Below, in pieces: positions 22,431 through 33,450 of a stretch of DNA of 64,000 bases. A program made the position numbers and the translations under genes. The DNA comes from Dryococelus australis (Eukaryota; Arthropoda; Insecta; Phasmatodea; Phasmatidae). Location: contig CM056994.1 in NCBI GenBank assembly GCA_029891345.1, positions 226,478,991 to 226,542,990 of the forward strand, given 5' to 3'. Below the pieces are notes generated by a model that was given only the letters and a program-made list of their open reading frames with translations, was not told the DNA's origin and made no database searches. How positions within the stretch are numbered: the stretch's first letter is position 1; each line of letters starts with the position of its first letter.

Positions 22431-23523
22431 ACTCTTTTCCCTCCTAGATAGTGTAGGCATACCATCGACATATGCAAACAGGGTGGTGAAGTGCAGTGCC
22501 ACAAAAAAAAAAGGAAAAGCCCTATAAGTTGGTAGGGGTGACATTGATAGGCAAGATCTTGTGGACGTAGATCTGTAATAGTAATGGCCGTTGACAGCCT
22601 TGAGTAAGCCCAAGTACTAACACAAATGAAGTTTCTCTCTAATATACTTCGGGCTAGTGAATTCAAATATCTGTTAGATAAGTTGTATATACTCCCTCAA
22701 TTAATCAATACAAGTGTAAATATGTCTAATGCTTAACGAAACCTTGCTTTTGCCTCGTGTTTTGAGTGTTTACCAATGATTCTAGCTCGTATTGCTACAG
22801 CTTACAGCTTAGTGTAAATAGTAATATTTGATATTCTTTGTTGAAAAGAAAGTTGCTGAGATCATTACAATTGAATTGTGAAATGTCAAACATGTTTTTG
22901 TTATATATGCAATGAAACAAGCATAAAATTTTTCATGAGTAAAGTATGTAATAAACAATAATATGAGGCTAGTTCAGTAGTTATGTTATACTGTTCAAGT
23001 TATGTTGTATATAAATTATATTTTTTTAATTGCCAATGTAAAATTCAACCAATCAGAATTAACTAAGTCTGTCTGTGTATGTCAAAGTATCTGTGGATCA
23101 TAAAGTCAAACCACGAAAGTACAGTAACAAGACACCAAGAATGTGTTATTAAAAGAAAATCGTTTGTCTCAATTTGTCAAAGAATTAGAGCGCATTATGT
23201 GTGACAAGTTGTTTCTGTCTCTCTCTTCTCTATATAAAAGTAAGATGCTGAAGTACATCTTTTGTTTCTTCGTTTTGTCAATACACTCACATCCCCACTT
23301 TAGTGCACAGATGAGTTGGCGGAGGGTCCCTCCTGGCAAACCCAATAGTTTATTTACAACTTGTTCTGCTGTGCGTTAAGATATGGAGGCCGAAGGCAGG
23401 GCCTAAATACTCTACCGCACCAGGAGGCCACAGCAATTAGCTAGAATACATGCTTTGCGAGTGGGGCCTTCGGAAGTTTTTCTTTTGTAAATATAACATT
23501 CTGTATACTATTATAGATTGTGT

Positions 23524-23580
<57 letters not shown>

Positions 23581-24129
23581 CCATCAGCTCTCCTAGGGTT
23601 GCAGCTTATTCCGTGTGCCGGCCAATATTTTTGCTGTCTCCTCAGATTTGTAGGAATCATATTTTATGTAACCAAGCCTTATAGCTGTTGATGTAGCTCG
23701 GCACACTATAATCAAGAAGGCCACGTGTTATCACAGATACCGGATACACCTCGCTACACTCACCTTACACTCTTAAGATGCACGCCACTTCCAGTCCATC
23801 AGCAGCTGGGAAGAGAGAGAGAGAGAGAGAAAGAGTGAGGGGGGGGGAATAAGTCCTGTATGTGACCAGAGAGAGATGGTTTTGTCTAGCCAACTCCGCT
23901 ACTGCAAGAACACGTCCAAGTCAGCCACCTGCCTCACGCCGCCTGCCAGCACATAATTTTGTTAGTGAAAGAGAGCCACACCAAGCACAACGCTGGAGAC
24001 CCTACAGATACCCAGCGAGAGAGAAATACATTGTTGATGAGGGCACAGTTCTAAATTCCCTTATAATTTTTTTCTCTTCTCTACTCATTGCCCAGATGAT
24101 TCTACGTCGCAGGAGGAGAGGGGTTAAAT
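22431..24129 (+). other. Gyp-3 3' non-coding region and polypurine tract
   Basis: About 1.7 kb lies between post-pol and LTR. It includes a (TA)n run at 23,531-23,576, a GA run with G-tract at about 23,810-23,850, and just before the LTR a TCTACGTCGC block (24,101-24,110) followed by AGGAGGAGAGGGG. Gyp-4 has a region of similar size with an (AT)n run in the same relative place. Confidence 0.5.
23531..23576. repeat. (TA)n microsatellite
   Basis: About 22 TA units in the Gyp-3 3' region. Confidence 0.95.
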
Positions 24130-24159
24130 TGATGCATGACATCTTATATACTTATTAAT
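24130..24159 (+). mobile_element. Gyp-3 3' LTR, first 30 bp
   Basis: TGATGCATGACATCTTATAT starts directly after the purine tract. The same start is seen on the minus strand at 35,366 (Gyp-5). The LTR stops at TAAT, where Gyp-4 begins, and continues after Gyp-4 with AACAACTACTACTCATCAT. Confidence 0.7.
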
Positions 24160-25683
24160 TGACATGTGTCACTTATACATCTAATGTAATATGATTACGA
24201 CTCATCACCAAGAGTACCTCATCTACCACTACAGACGTGAGAGACACATTGCCTACCCTACAGGCAGCAGGAATCTCTAAGCATATTCTCTCACCTGGAG
24301 GATACGCAATACTACAGGCATGCCACCCCCCCCCCCCCCCCTCACTTTTCACACTCTGAGAGCCTACAAGCTGCCCAGATCTCGTGCAAGGCTGAGCACC
24401 ACTGACGAGGCACAAAGCAGAAACGCTGACCAGAGTATTCCCATACCAACCAGGGCAGGAGGACATCACACCTCCCTCGCACTCCGCGCCGGCATCCTAC
24501 AAGCTTCCACTATATGTCAGGACACTGCCGAGCTTGAGAGTAGTGGTTGTTCCATCTCTTGTGTTATCCCACAGCCCGAGATCTTCAAAGCTTTGAGTAT
24601 GCCCCCTGCTGCTACTTCACTGTCGACGACCAGTCAACCCGTCAACCAGTGAACACGCTTACCAATACGTTAAATTCACTTTGTCTCCTCAAGGCATCTT
24701 TATTAGACAGTTTAGAAATATTATATATTTTCTCGTTGAACTAATTCTTTCCCATTCTCCGTTAGAACCATGTCGCCTACACCTGGCCAGCGTAGTAACC
24801 TTCAGCACTTAATTGCCTGGTAGGAGGTAGCATGCGTCGCATATTTATTGAGACTTCAATAAACATACTGTTGTTTCCTACTTCTCAGCGTTTATTTCTT
24901 AGAGTATCTGTCTGTGTGCCAGCTAGATATGGGTTGCTACATACGCCTGTGACAAGGACCGGGGAATTTATAACTACCTAATTAACTTCAGCCACGGACA
25001 CCTTTCAGGGGTACGTCATATTTTCACGCACCCAATAGACGGCCATCTGTTGCTTTCTAAACTACCACAGCATTGCTTCCAGTGCCAGTGGAGAGGAACA
25101 GAGGAGCCAACAACCACTAGAAAGACCTTCACCCAGAGAGAGGCAACACTCTCAAGTTATTGCCTTATTCCACAGTACTGCTTCCAGTGCCGGGATATAC
25201 CATGGCTTGAGACCCGCCTTCCATTCCTGTGTGGACGCACATCCAGCGGCGGCATTGGTGACCCAAACAGCTCCCTGTCTCTGATCAGCCCGTGTAGCAT
25301 GGAGAATCACTGGAGACTTAACAGAGCCTGGTCAGCAAGCCAAAAACAGACTTACACTATAACTTGTATTTAGTTTGTTTGCATCAAGGTGTACGCAGTA
25401 ACCTATGAGCAGAGACTTTATGCCTTTCAGCCAGAGGCATGGGCGAAAGCGTAGGAGCAACACGCAGCACTCCTTGCCGCCAGACAGTTGAGTGCACTTC
25501 CTCAACCTACACCGGAAAGGCAGGCAGAACGGGACCTCGCCATCCAACTCTGGTACTAGTCAGTATCGACTGCTCCGGTTGTGGTATTAATTGTATCTCC
25601 GTGCATACGCATTGAGTCCACTTTTGGTCTAGCGGACAGAATCCTCGACTTTCGTGACTATTCATCTAACTGGTCACTCGCCA
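24160..25683 (+). mobile_element. Gyp-4 5' LTR
   Basis: It begins TGACATGTGTCACTTATACA and ends CACTCGCCA, 10 bases before the primer site. A TATA-like CTATATG lies near 24,510 and an AATAAA-type signal near 24,858. Homologous LTRs are at 33,451-34,980, 61,431-58,333 (split) and 62,447 onward. A C-run lies at about 24,326-24,341. Confidence 0.9.
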
Positions 25684-25693
25684 AAAGATTTTT

Positions 25694-25711
25694 TGGCACC
25701 CAACGTGGGGC
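25694..25711 (+). promoter_or_regulatory. primer-binding-site-like motif, Gyp-4
   Basis: TGGCACCCAACGTGGGGC, 10 bp after the LTR end. It shares 16 of 18 bases with the Gyp-2 motif. Confidence 0.75.
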
Positions 25712-25824
25712 TTCAGACGAAAGCTGTAAGCAGGAAACTGCACAAACTGGATCTACCATACATCGAGAACTAATGGTCAACAACGATCAGTCAAGCGGAC
25801 TTTGGAGAGTTCTCAAAACACCTC

Positions 25825-27120
25825 GTGGCAACCCTAACCACTACCATGTCAGACGCCGAAGTCAACACAACCACTAGCGAGAACTCAGACAACGAACCTG
25901 ACGTATCCAGCGGACAGTGTAGCCATGCAGACTGCCCAGGCCATGGCACACTAAGGATAGAATGCACTTACTGCAATAAACTCTTTCATTATGCCTGCAT
26001 AGGCTGGCCTGAAGAGACCAGAGCTACAGATGGTTTAGAGTACCACTGTACCGCTGGCCGACAACAGCCAACACATTTCTGTAATGAAATTACATAGCCC
26101 GGGCGAGGCATCACCCACATAAGGTGCACAAAGTGCAGTGAACCCTATCACCACGTATGCATTGGATGGCCCGACGAACGTGTCTATGCCCGGGATGGCC
26201 TATCAATGCGAGAGGTGCCGAAGGAAACACATCTGTCACTTCCGTAGATCTAGTCCTTCCCGGATATATATTCAACCTGGAACGGTACCTGGCCATCCAG
26301 CTACTGGTAGAGATGACTATATTCAAATAACCAATTTTGCAGTTCGCCAACACGAAGACCCAGTCGCATTTACACAGGAATGTGAAAAAGAATTTAAAGG
26401 AACTGATCTGCCACCGAAACACTGGGTGACCGGGACCAACTGCATATGGAGGGCCTCGCCCTCACATGGTGGGAGAGATACGGAGAATTTTTAATGAACT
26501 GAAAGCAGTTCATAACTGGATAGCAGCAGAATTCACGGGCGAGAAGGTGTTGTCTTAGGCTAATGACACAGTTTTATAGCCAGACCCAGCACTTGACGAA
26601 GAAGGCGAAATCTTCATACGAAGAAAAGAACAAATGTTGTGACGGTTGTTTCCCGGAGTCGATGAGGCTACCTCATTTTGTTCCATTGGTCGAATGTTAT
26701 TGCCAAATCTCCAAAATGTACTCTTGACAGTAAGACCCACGATCTTGGATGAATTAGTTGATCAAGCCAGAGAAGCTGAGCAAAACTTTGCAGCACAGGC
26801 TAGTCTCGAAGAATCAGTATCCACCTAGGCCTCTGAGGTATGAACACCACCTGTTTCCTTTCTGAAGGACTACCAACCCCAACCCCTTGCGTGGCATTCG
26901 TACCCAAATGCTGGTACTTTACGGAAAACCACTGGAACTAGGACTGCTCTCGGTTAACCAGAAGGAGCTGCCGTTCCACCAAACCGAGTCAATAAAACGT
27001 TGATAAATGTCCCAACACAACCAGCTGGAAATCCAACACCCGGAACCAAGCCGGGAAACGCCGACTCTAGGGTACGGAGCAGGCCACCACTCCGGGTATA
27101 CAAGGGCCCATCCTCCAGGG
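25825..27120 (+). pseudogene. Gyp-4 gag with N-terminal PHD-like fingers
   Basis: An ATG at 25,825 opens a 90-residue stretch: an acidic start, then CSHADCPGHG, IECTYCNKLFHYACIGWPEE and LEYHCTAG, a Cys-Cys-Cys-Cys-His-Cys-type PHD-like module at residues 32-80. A second module follows at about 26,110-26,215 (IRCTKCSEPYHHVCIGWPDE). Then comes the Gypsy Gag core: HEDPVAFTQECEKEFKGTD (about 26,350-26,410) and a later FCSIGRMLLPNLQNVLLTVR region. PHD fingers normally read histone tails; in Gag this could guide chromatin targeting, an inference. Broken. Confidence 0.7.
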
Positions 27121-27129
27121 ATTAAGTGA

Positions 27130-28530
27130 GGAAGTACCGATTCCCGTAGCTCTCCACACAAAGGTGGAGATAAATAATAATAGGGTACTTGCCCTACTTG
27201 ACTTGGCAGCCACCGGAAATTTTATCAGAAAGGATTTGTTAACATCTGACCAGCTCGCCGAACTAAGACCAGAAACCAAAATAGTAAGAATGGCGTAACC
27301 TGAATCCACTCTGGATGTAACAAGCCACATTATTCTGAATATATAAATTCAAAGTATTGCTACATCGACATAATTCATTTTATCTCCAATCATGATCGAA
27401 TTGATGATACTAGGGTGCCTGTGGATCATCCACAATCAATGCATTTTAAATCACAGACAACAAAGGACCAGGGATCTTAGAGTCGTTTAACTCGCCATAT
27501 AACTCACACGTGGTCCTTGTACCTAAGGAGGACGGAAAATTGTGATTTTGGGTAAATTACAAATCACTAAATGAAGTCACTCATCCAATTGCTCCCCCAG
27601 CTGTAGACTTGTCTCACACACTTAGAGATATTGGCCAAGCTAAAGAAAAACACCCCCTGTAACATTTCAACGATTGATATCTGCGGAAGTACTATCTGGT
27701 TACATCTGCGAGTTCTGTTTCGCATATCTCGACAATGTGATAATATATTCTAATAGCTGGGAAGAACATCTAGGCCATCTGCAACGAGTATTGGAAAGGC
27801 TTGAATTACATGGAATGACTTGTAAGCTATCAAAAAGCTTCTTCAGCAAGTCATCAATAGATTATCTGGGACATGTCATATCGCCCGAGGGAAACTTTCT
27901 GCAACACAGTTCAATATGAGCAATTGAAGAAGCGGAAGAACCTACAAATAATCGACAGCTTCGACGGTACCTGGGTGTGTGTAATTTGTTACTAAACTTT
28001 GTTCCAAACATTACGTAATATATGGCACCGCTACATCCACTTCTCGAGAAAGACACCCATTGGCGATGGGGCCCGGAACAACTACAAGAGTTTTTGGACT
28101 TGAAGAACATTTTCAAGAATATTCACCAACTCCATCGGTTGCAAGAAGACTAACCCTTAATACTGCAAATGGACGTTTGTCAAAAGGGACTGGGCGCAGT
28201 ATTATTCCAGCAAGACGTAGAAGGACAGCCCCATGTAATAGCGTATGCATCAACCTGCTTAAATGAAACAGAGCAGCGCTACCATATTAACGAGCAGGAG
28301 TGTCTGGCCGTTATCTGGGCCGTTAAGAAATATCTGTATTATTTCAAAGGGCAACACTTCATTCTACGGACCGACTCTAAAGCCCTCCAATGGCTACACA
28401 AGTCCTGGAATTTCAAGGCCAAGCTCGGCTGGTGGGACATGTTCCTCACTGAGTTTGACTTCGAGGTCAAGATGAACGACCTGCCAGATGCCCTGTCGCG
28501 TTCCCCGACGTTGGAGGAAAAAGCTGAGCA
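27130..28530 (+). pseudogene. Gyp-4 protease, RT and RNase H
   Basis: A protease-like stretch near 27,180-27,240 has RVLALLDLAATGNFIRKDLL. RT shows an EFCFAYLDNVIIYSNSWEEH stretch near 27,710, the thumb (LSKSFFSKSSIDYLGHVISP) and connection. RNase H (28,169-28,530) has DVCQKGLGAVLFQQD, YHINEQECLAVIWAVKKYLY and LRTDSKALQWL. It is standard Gypsy pol and one of the better-kept parts of the fossil, though broken upstream. Confidence 0.85.
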
Positions 28531-29960
28531 GGAAAAGGAGGAGAAAATGTCCCCCCCCCCCCCCCCTCACAGATCGAAAGAAGTCCAGAAGAACTAATCA
28601 TACTTCTTCAACTGCAAATAACCTGCCAATAAATAACCTTAAGCCAACAGGAGGAGTCCAACTTCCTATGCCTACTACGGGATGACGACGTATGGACAAG
28701 TAGCTGCCAACACAATATGCAGTGGAAGATCTGGGTTCCGCCACAGCTACGAGCTGATATAAGCCGGCACCATCACGACCATCCCCAAGCTGGTCACCCG
28801 GACACTAGGGAAACACTACTGGATATTAAAACCTGCTACAATTGAGACTGGATAAGCCGCGATGTCCGACAGTACATCAGTAAGTGTGTCGCGTATTGCC
28901 GCGGCAAAGCATACCCAGTTCTTTCCCACCACAAAATTAAGGAGACCCAAGATGGCCTGGACCCACATCACCATCAATCTGATGAGCGCGTATCCACGTA
29001 GCACGAAAGGAAACCGCTACCTACTCGTGGTAACATCAATTTTCAAGGTGGATGGAGGCAGAGATTTTCGCATGATGTTATCCGAAAGCCATACTGACAG
29101 ACAATGGCAACCAGTTTACGAGTCATCAAATGCAAACTGCCTGTCAAGAGTGGAGGGCTGTAGGGCTGTTCACGATAAAGTGAGCACTTTTTAAGGCCCT
29201 CCAGCAAGCATTAACCATTATTAAATATATCTTATCACAGCCCTAGGCATTAAATTTTGCTGGTGGTGAAATATATACACTTTGTTTATTGGTTACATTG
29301 CAATGTTTATATTAAAAAGCACCAGGAAAATGGAAATTTGATGAAAGGAAAAATTTATAAGGGCCTTAAAAAGTGCTCACTTTACCGTGAACAGCCTATA
29401 GAAACCTGTACTACTCCTCCCTACCATCCACAAGCAAACCCCACTGAATGGCGGAACCAGGAAATCAAGAAGTGCCTCTGTATCAGAGTGGGTAATGATC
29501 ACAAGCATTGGAATAAGCACATCTCCACCATACTGTTTGCCCTTCGGCACCATACAAACGAGGCCGTCGACACCAGTCCAAGCCTCCTACTCCAGGAACA
29601 ATATTTTCGCTGACCAGGCGACTGGCAGTGTTAAAGTGAGCCCACTGATATGCCTCAACCAGAGGACATCCGGCCAGCAGCCCTAGTCTGTAGTATGCAT
29701 GCCCAAAAAGCTCAGAATGCATATATTTTAAAGAAATATCGCCAACCAAAGACTGGGGTAAGATAATTCAACTTAGTGCAAGCCGTCCTGCGAAGTCACC
29801 CCCCTCAGCAAAGCTAGCAACCAATTCAGCACTGGCCGTGCTGACAAATGGGATGGACCATGCCGCATCATAGGCAAGCGATACGTCTACTGGGCCAATG
29901 ATATATGCGGACGGATTCGTAAGGCCACCCAAGGTCAGATACGACCATACCCAGGGGACA
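28530..29960 (+). pseudogene. Gyp-4 integrase (with MITE inside)
   Basis: A zinc-binding stretch (about 28,750-28,910) has HHDHPQAGHPDTRET-like residues. The catalytic core starts near 28,950 with MAWTHITINLMSAYP and continues to about 29,160, where the MITE sits. After it come YHPQANPTEWRNQEIKKCL and LPFGTI-type blocks (29,420-29,560), then a C-terminal part. Broken. Confidence 0.75.
29163..29396. mobile_element. MITE copy 2 (234 bp, TA-flanked)
   Basis: Left end GGGCTGTTCACGATAAAGTG, right end (reverse complement) GGCTGTTCACGGTAAAGTGA, both continuing AGCACTTTTTAAGGCCCT or nearly so. TA flanks lie at 29,161-29,162 and 29,397-29,398. The interior aligns with copy 1 (18,181-18,413), for example GTGGTGAAATATRT and TTGATATTAAAAAG-like blocks. 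It is younger than Gyp-4, into which it inserted. Confidence 0.9.
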
Positions 29961-31460
29961 TGCCATTACTTGGGGATGACTTCGCTGAAGGAGATACACC
30001 TAGCCAATCAGGAGATGAAGACGAACCTCCAATCAAAAGAGTAGTACCTGATGCAGAGCCAGGACCTTCGACAAGACCCAAACAGACGCCCAACATGATT
30101 GACAGAGCACCTAGTTACATCGCTCCATGGATGCCCGATGTAGAACAACGCCAAGGTGCATTCTCCATCAGATCAATGTCCTCAATGCCATGCAGCTATG
30201 CAGAGAAGATAGCATGCAAAAAAAAATCTAGCTGCTCCGAGTTATCCTGGCAGAGTCCCCGCAACAGAGAACCCCGTAAAATACCCCGCCGATCTAGCCT
30301 CATCAGTGAGCAATCAGAAGCACCTTTAGTGAGAGGGGTAGGAATCACCCAGGTGCCTACCTCTACACCTGGTACAACTATGGAGCTGGAAGTCGAGGCC
30401 ATCCCAACTTCAGTGAAGTCGTCCTCCAACGAAGAAGTATAAGATGCCACTAGGCCATCTGAACTCGGACATTGAGCTACAACGGATGTGCTCCGCTCCA
30501 ACCACGTGCCACACTGGAAGACCTGTTCATCGGGACGTCGAGCTGCCACGCAGGAACTCCTGCCACCCTGGACTTAGAGCTTGGACAAGAGTGCTCCGTC
30601 CCAGGAACAACCCGCCACGCAGGACAACCCGTCTACCATGGCATCAAACTGCCACGTCGGAAGTGCTCCGCTTCAAGATCCTGCCATGCAGGAACTCTCG
30701 CCGGCTAGGATGTCGAGCTCGGACAAGAGTGTTCTGTCCCAGGAACAACCTGCCATGCAGGGCAACCCGTCTACCAAGACGTCAAGCTGCCATGTCGGAA
30801 GTGCTCCGCCTCAAGATCCTGCCATGCAGGAACTCCCGCTGGCTAGGAGGTCGAGCTCAGACTAGAGTGCTCCGTCCCAGCCTCCTGTTATAAAGGAAAC
30901 TCTGCTACCCGGGGCGTCGAGCTGCAACAGACGGTGCTCCGTCCGCAAGTCCTGCGACGCAGGAATACCCGCAGACCCGGAAGTCGAGTTGCCACATTGG
31001 AAGTGCTCCATCCCGCCATCTTGCTACGTGAGAGGCCGCTTTCATCCAGAACGTCGATGCCACCCACAACCCCTCAAAAGGCAGATCACCCGCAGTGGAG
31101 GTCGACGTGAATCTCCCTTCCACTGCCTCTCCCCAGGACCTGGCCACCGAGACCTTCGATATTGTCCACGACGAGCTGTGCCGCCCGCAGTCGGGGTGGA
31201 GATCTTTCTCCCCGGGACTGCCCTGTCACAAAAAAAACATCCTGCCCTATGGATAGGAACCTGTGCAGTCGGGGTGGAAGGCTTCACACTCCCCCGCACT
31301 GCCTCAACATCCCTTGAACGAGTGCCCTCCCACTTTGTTGCAGAAGCAGACGCCCTGATGCTGGTACCGGGAATCGCCATGGAGACCCACAACCAGATAT
31401 ATATGTACATACCCTCTGCACGTTGTTCTTCGTCCAAAGGGGAGGCCTGTTGAAGATGAA
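29960..31460 (+). pseudogene. Gyp-4 post-pol region with 46-residue repeats
   Basis: An open stretch at 29,960-30,442 is acidic and Pro/Ser-rich. It is followed by open frames over 30,444-31,453, including 30,581-30,865, where a unit of 46 residues is repeated (SVLSQEQPAMQGN-type, then CHVGSAP and QDPAMQEL). The DNA period is 138 bp, a multiple of three. No envelope features are seen. It may be an added C-terminal tail after integrase; function unknown. Confidence 0.5.
30584..30860 (+). repeat. 138-bp tandem repeat
   Basis: GACAAGAG at 30,584 and 30,722 heads two close copies containing CCCAGGAACAACC and GCCATGCAGGAACTC; partial, more diverged copies extend on both sides (about 30,490-30,990). 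Confidence 0.75.
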
Positions 31461-31842
31461 CCAAAGATAGCCAGTAAGTGCGCAAATTTTAAAAACAGTG
31501 TAGCAGCCATAAACCACTACTATGTGCACGTGGAAAAAGGACTCGTTATAGACTGGTCACGTCCACCACATTTGATTTAGCCGCAAATCAAAGACAGTGA
31601 CGTAAGCAGAACAATCAAATTTAGGTTAAATTAAAATTCAAAAGTATCCAGTACAGTTCCAATATAAAGAACCAAGGAGGTAAATGCACCAGTAATTAGT
31701 CATTCGACTATGTGATAATTAACTTTTTTTAATACATCTGCAAAAAGCTGTACGTCAATGATTTACAGACATTTTACACCTAAGGGTTCAAGTTTTTTAG
31801 TGGCCAACATCCCACTTAAGTAGATAGCATTACGAACGGACA

Positions 31843-31960
31843 CTCACCACAGTGACAGTAATGGCTACCATAAGTGAATTATGTAAAGATGCTCATCACA
31901 GTGACAGTAATGGCTACCATAAGTGAATCACGTAAAGATGCTCACCACAGTGCCGGTGAT
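31843..31960. repeat. 49-bp tandem repeat
   Basis: CTCACCACAGTGACAGTAAT starts at 31,843; near-copies start at 31,892 and 31,941 (the last partial). Period 49 bp. Confidence 0.85.
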
Positions 31961-32523
31961 TAAGTTGAAGACAGAGACTTCAACATTGCAATCACATTTT
32001 AGCTTTTTGTATTTTTATAATGATCATCCATAAATCTTACTTGATGTGTAGGTAAACCTATAAATGTCACAGTACGTTTTGAAAGTGTTTATGTGAAGTT
32101 GGCTTACACGAAGAATGCAGTTGCGTATCAGTGTTTTCACCACAGACAAAAGTGAACATTGTTTAAGAACTTACCTTGAACATTCTAACGAAGATACACA
32201 GTGTACATACTAGCTGTTAGGCCTACGATATAAGGTGGTCTCCCGAAAGGGATAGCTAAGTTACTTTTTTTTATGCTTTTCAGCATTAAATCTGATTTGA
32301 TGTGTAGGTACACACTTAAATATTATAACACGTTTTGAAAGGGTATATGTGAAGATCGTCTACAACAAAGAATGCTGTTTTGTAGGAGGGTATTTTGATG
32401 TGTATGTTTATATGTGCTTTTGTTTGCAATATCTTGTGCACCTACTCAGTATCAACCAAAGACTGAGCATTAAAGCTCCCTAAATCTGGTGCAAGATATG
32501 TTTAACTTAAAAATTTGAGTGTT

Positions 32524-32524
<1 letters not shown>

Positions 32525-32619
<95 letters not shown>
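32525..32619. repeat. (AT)n microsatellite
   Basis: Nearly 95 bases of alternating AT in the Gyp-4 3' region. The homologous Gyp-8 region lacks this long run. Confidence 0.95.
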
Positions 32620-33077
32620 GTGGTCAGTGACCAACGTGTGCACAATTTGCAGAGATAATCATGCATATTGTGTACTCGCTTTTTATTTGTTTAGCCAGTC
32701 AACCCAGGTATTGAAGTGTTTGTCGTTGACCACCTCGCAATTTGTCACATGTAACTATTTAGCTTGCTAACAGACACAAAAGTTCCCTGGAAAGATTTTC
32801 CTTTTTCTTTCTTAACTCACTGCAGCAAGCTCTAGGATATTAGTGGCGCTTCCCCTCCTTCTACGAGTAAGGCTTGTGCATATTATAATAATTCTTACTT
32901 TAATCTCCTCATACATGCCATTATTTTATAAATTTTTTTATTTCAGGTCGTTATGTACGATTCCAATGTAATATACACCAGCGCTATGCTGGTTTTTGTT
33001 AATGGCACGCATATAAAATGTAGGCCGGTGGGACACCCGACACACGTCTCTTCCTGACCCGTAATCTTTGCAACACG

Positions 33078-33350
33078 GTGAGAATACACACACTCGCTGC
33101 ATCAGCTAACCCCGATAACCAGGGCGAGAGACCGAGAAGGACGCCGTCCGAAAGAGAATCAAGGTCGCATGCTGGCCACCGCCTCTGCAGATGTTCCGTT
33201 TTGCCGGCCAGACGACCAGAGCGCACAGAATACGCTCTGCTACAGGGGTCAAGCACCCTAAACTTAAGGGTCCTGCCTACCTGTCTACAAACTTTTTTTT
33301 CGTGCTATCTTCTACTTCACATCTACCGACGCTTACCCAGACCTTCTTGA
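33078..33350 (+). pseudogene. conserved small open frame before the Gyp-4 3' LTR
   Basis: 90 residues beginning MRIHTLAASANPDNQGE, Arg/Ser-rich in the middle and ending with PTCLQTFF and a hydrophobic stretch. The Gyp-8 copy (61,796-61,509, minus) has a recognisably similar product with IHTLASSAKPD and RVPPTCLQTFF. The flanking DNA is also conserved, so coding is not proven. No known domain. Confidence 0.35.
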
Positions 33351-33450
33351 CCTTCCAGGGAGGGGACCTACGCCTTTCTCCGCCACCTTTCCATGATGAG
33401 CCTTCATCACAATGGAGGGGTGGCAAATGGGACGCTTATACATCTGCAAA

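Larger units (their letters stand above)
18416..24159 (+). mobile_element. Gyp-3: Ty3/Gypsy fossil, interrupted in its 3' LTR
   Basis: Plus-strand order: end of protease, RT, RNase H, integrase, post-pol region, long 3' non-coding region, purine tract (24,111-24,129) and the first 30 bases of the 3' LTR. Gyp-4 was inserted there and the LTR resumes at 34,981. The left end starts inside protease directly after the MITE, so 5' LTR and gag are missing. Old and heavily broken, a dozen or more breaks. It is older than Gyp-4. Confidence 0.8.
31460..33450 (+). other. Gyp-4 long 3' region
   Basis: About 2 kb between post-pol and LTR. It holds 49-bp tandem repeats, a 256-bp internal duplication (TTGATGTGTAGGTA at 32,041 and 32,297), a long (AT)n and, from about 32,700 to 33,450, a block conserved with the Gyp-8 3' region (62,150-61,432). 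The conserved block contains an acceptor-like TTTTTATTTCAG (ending 32,946), an open frame (33,078-33,350) and a purine tract (about 33,413-33,430) just before the LTR. Confidence 0.6.

Noticed and set aside
31843-31960. CRISPR-like array
   Set aside because: Direct 49-bp tandem repeats without unique spacers, in a eukaryotic retroelement region.
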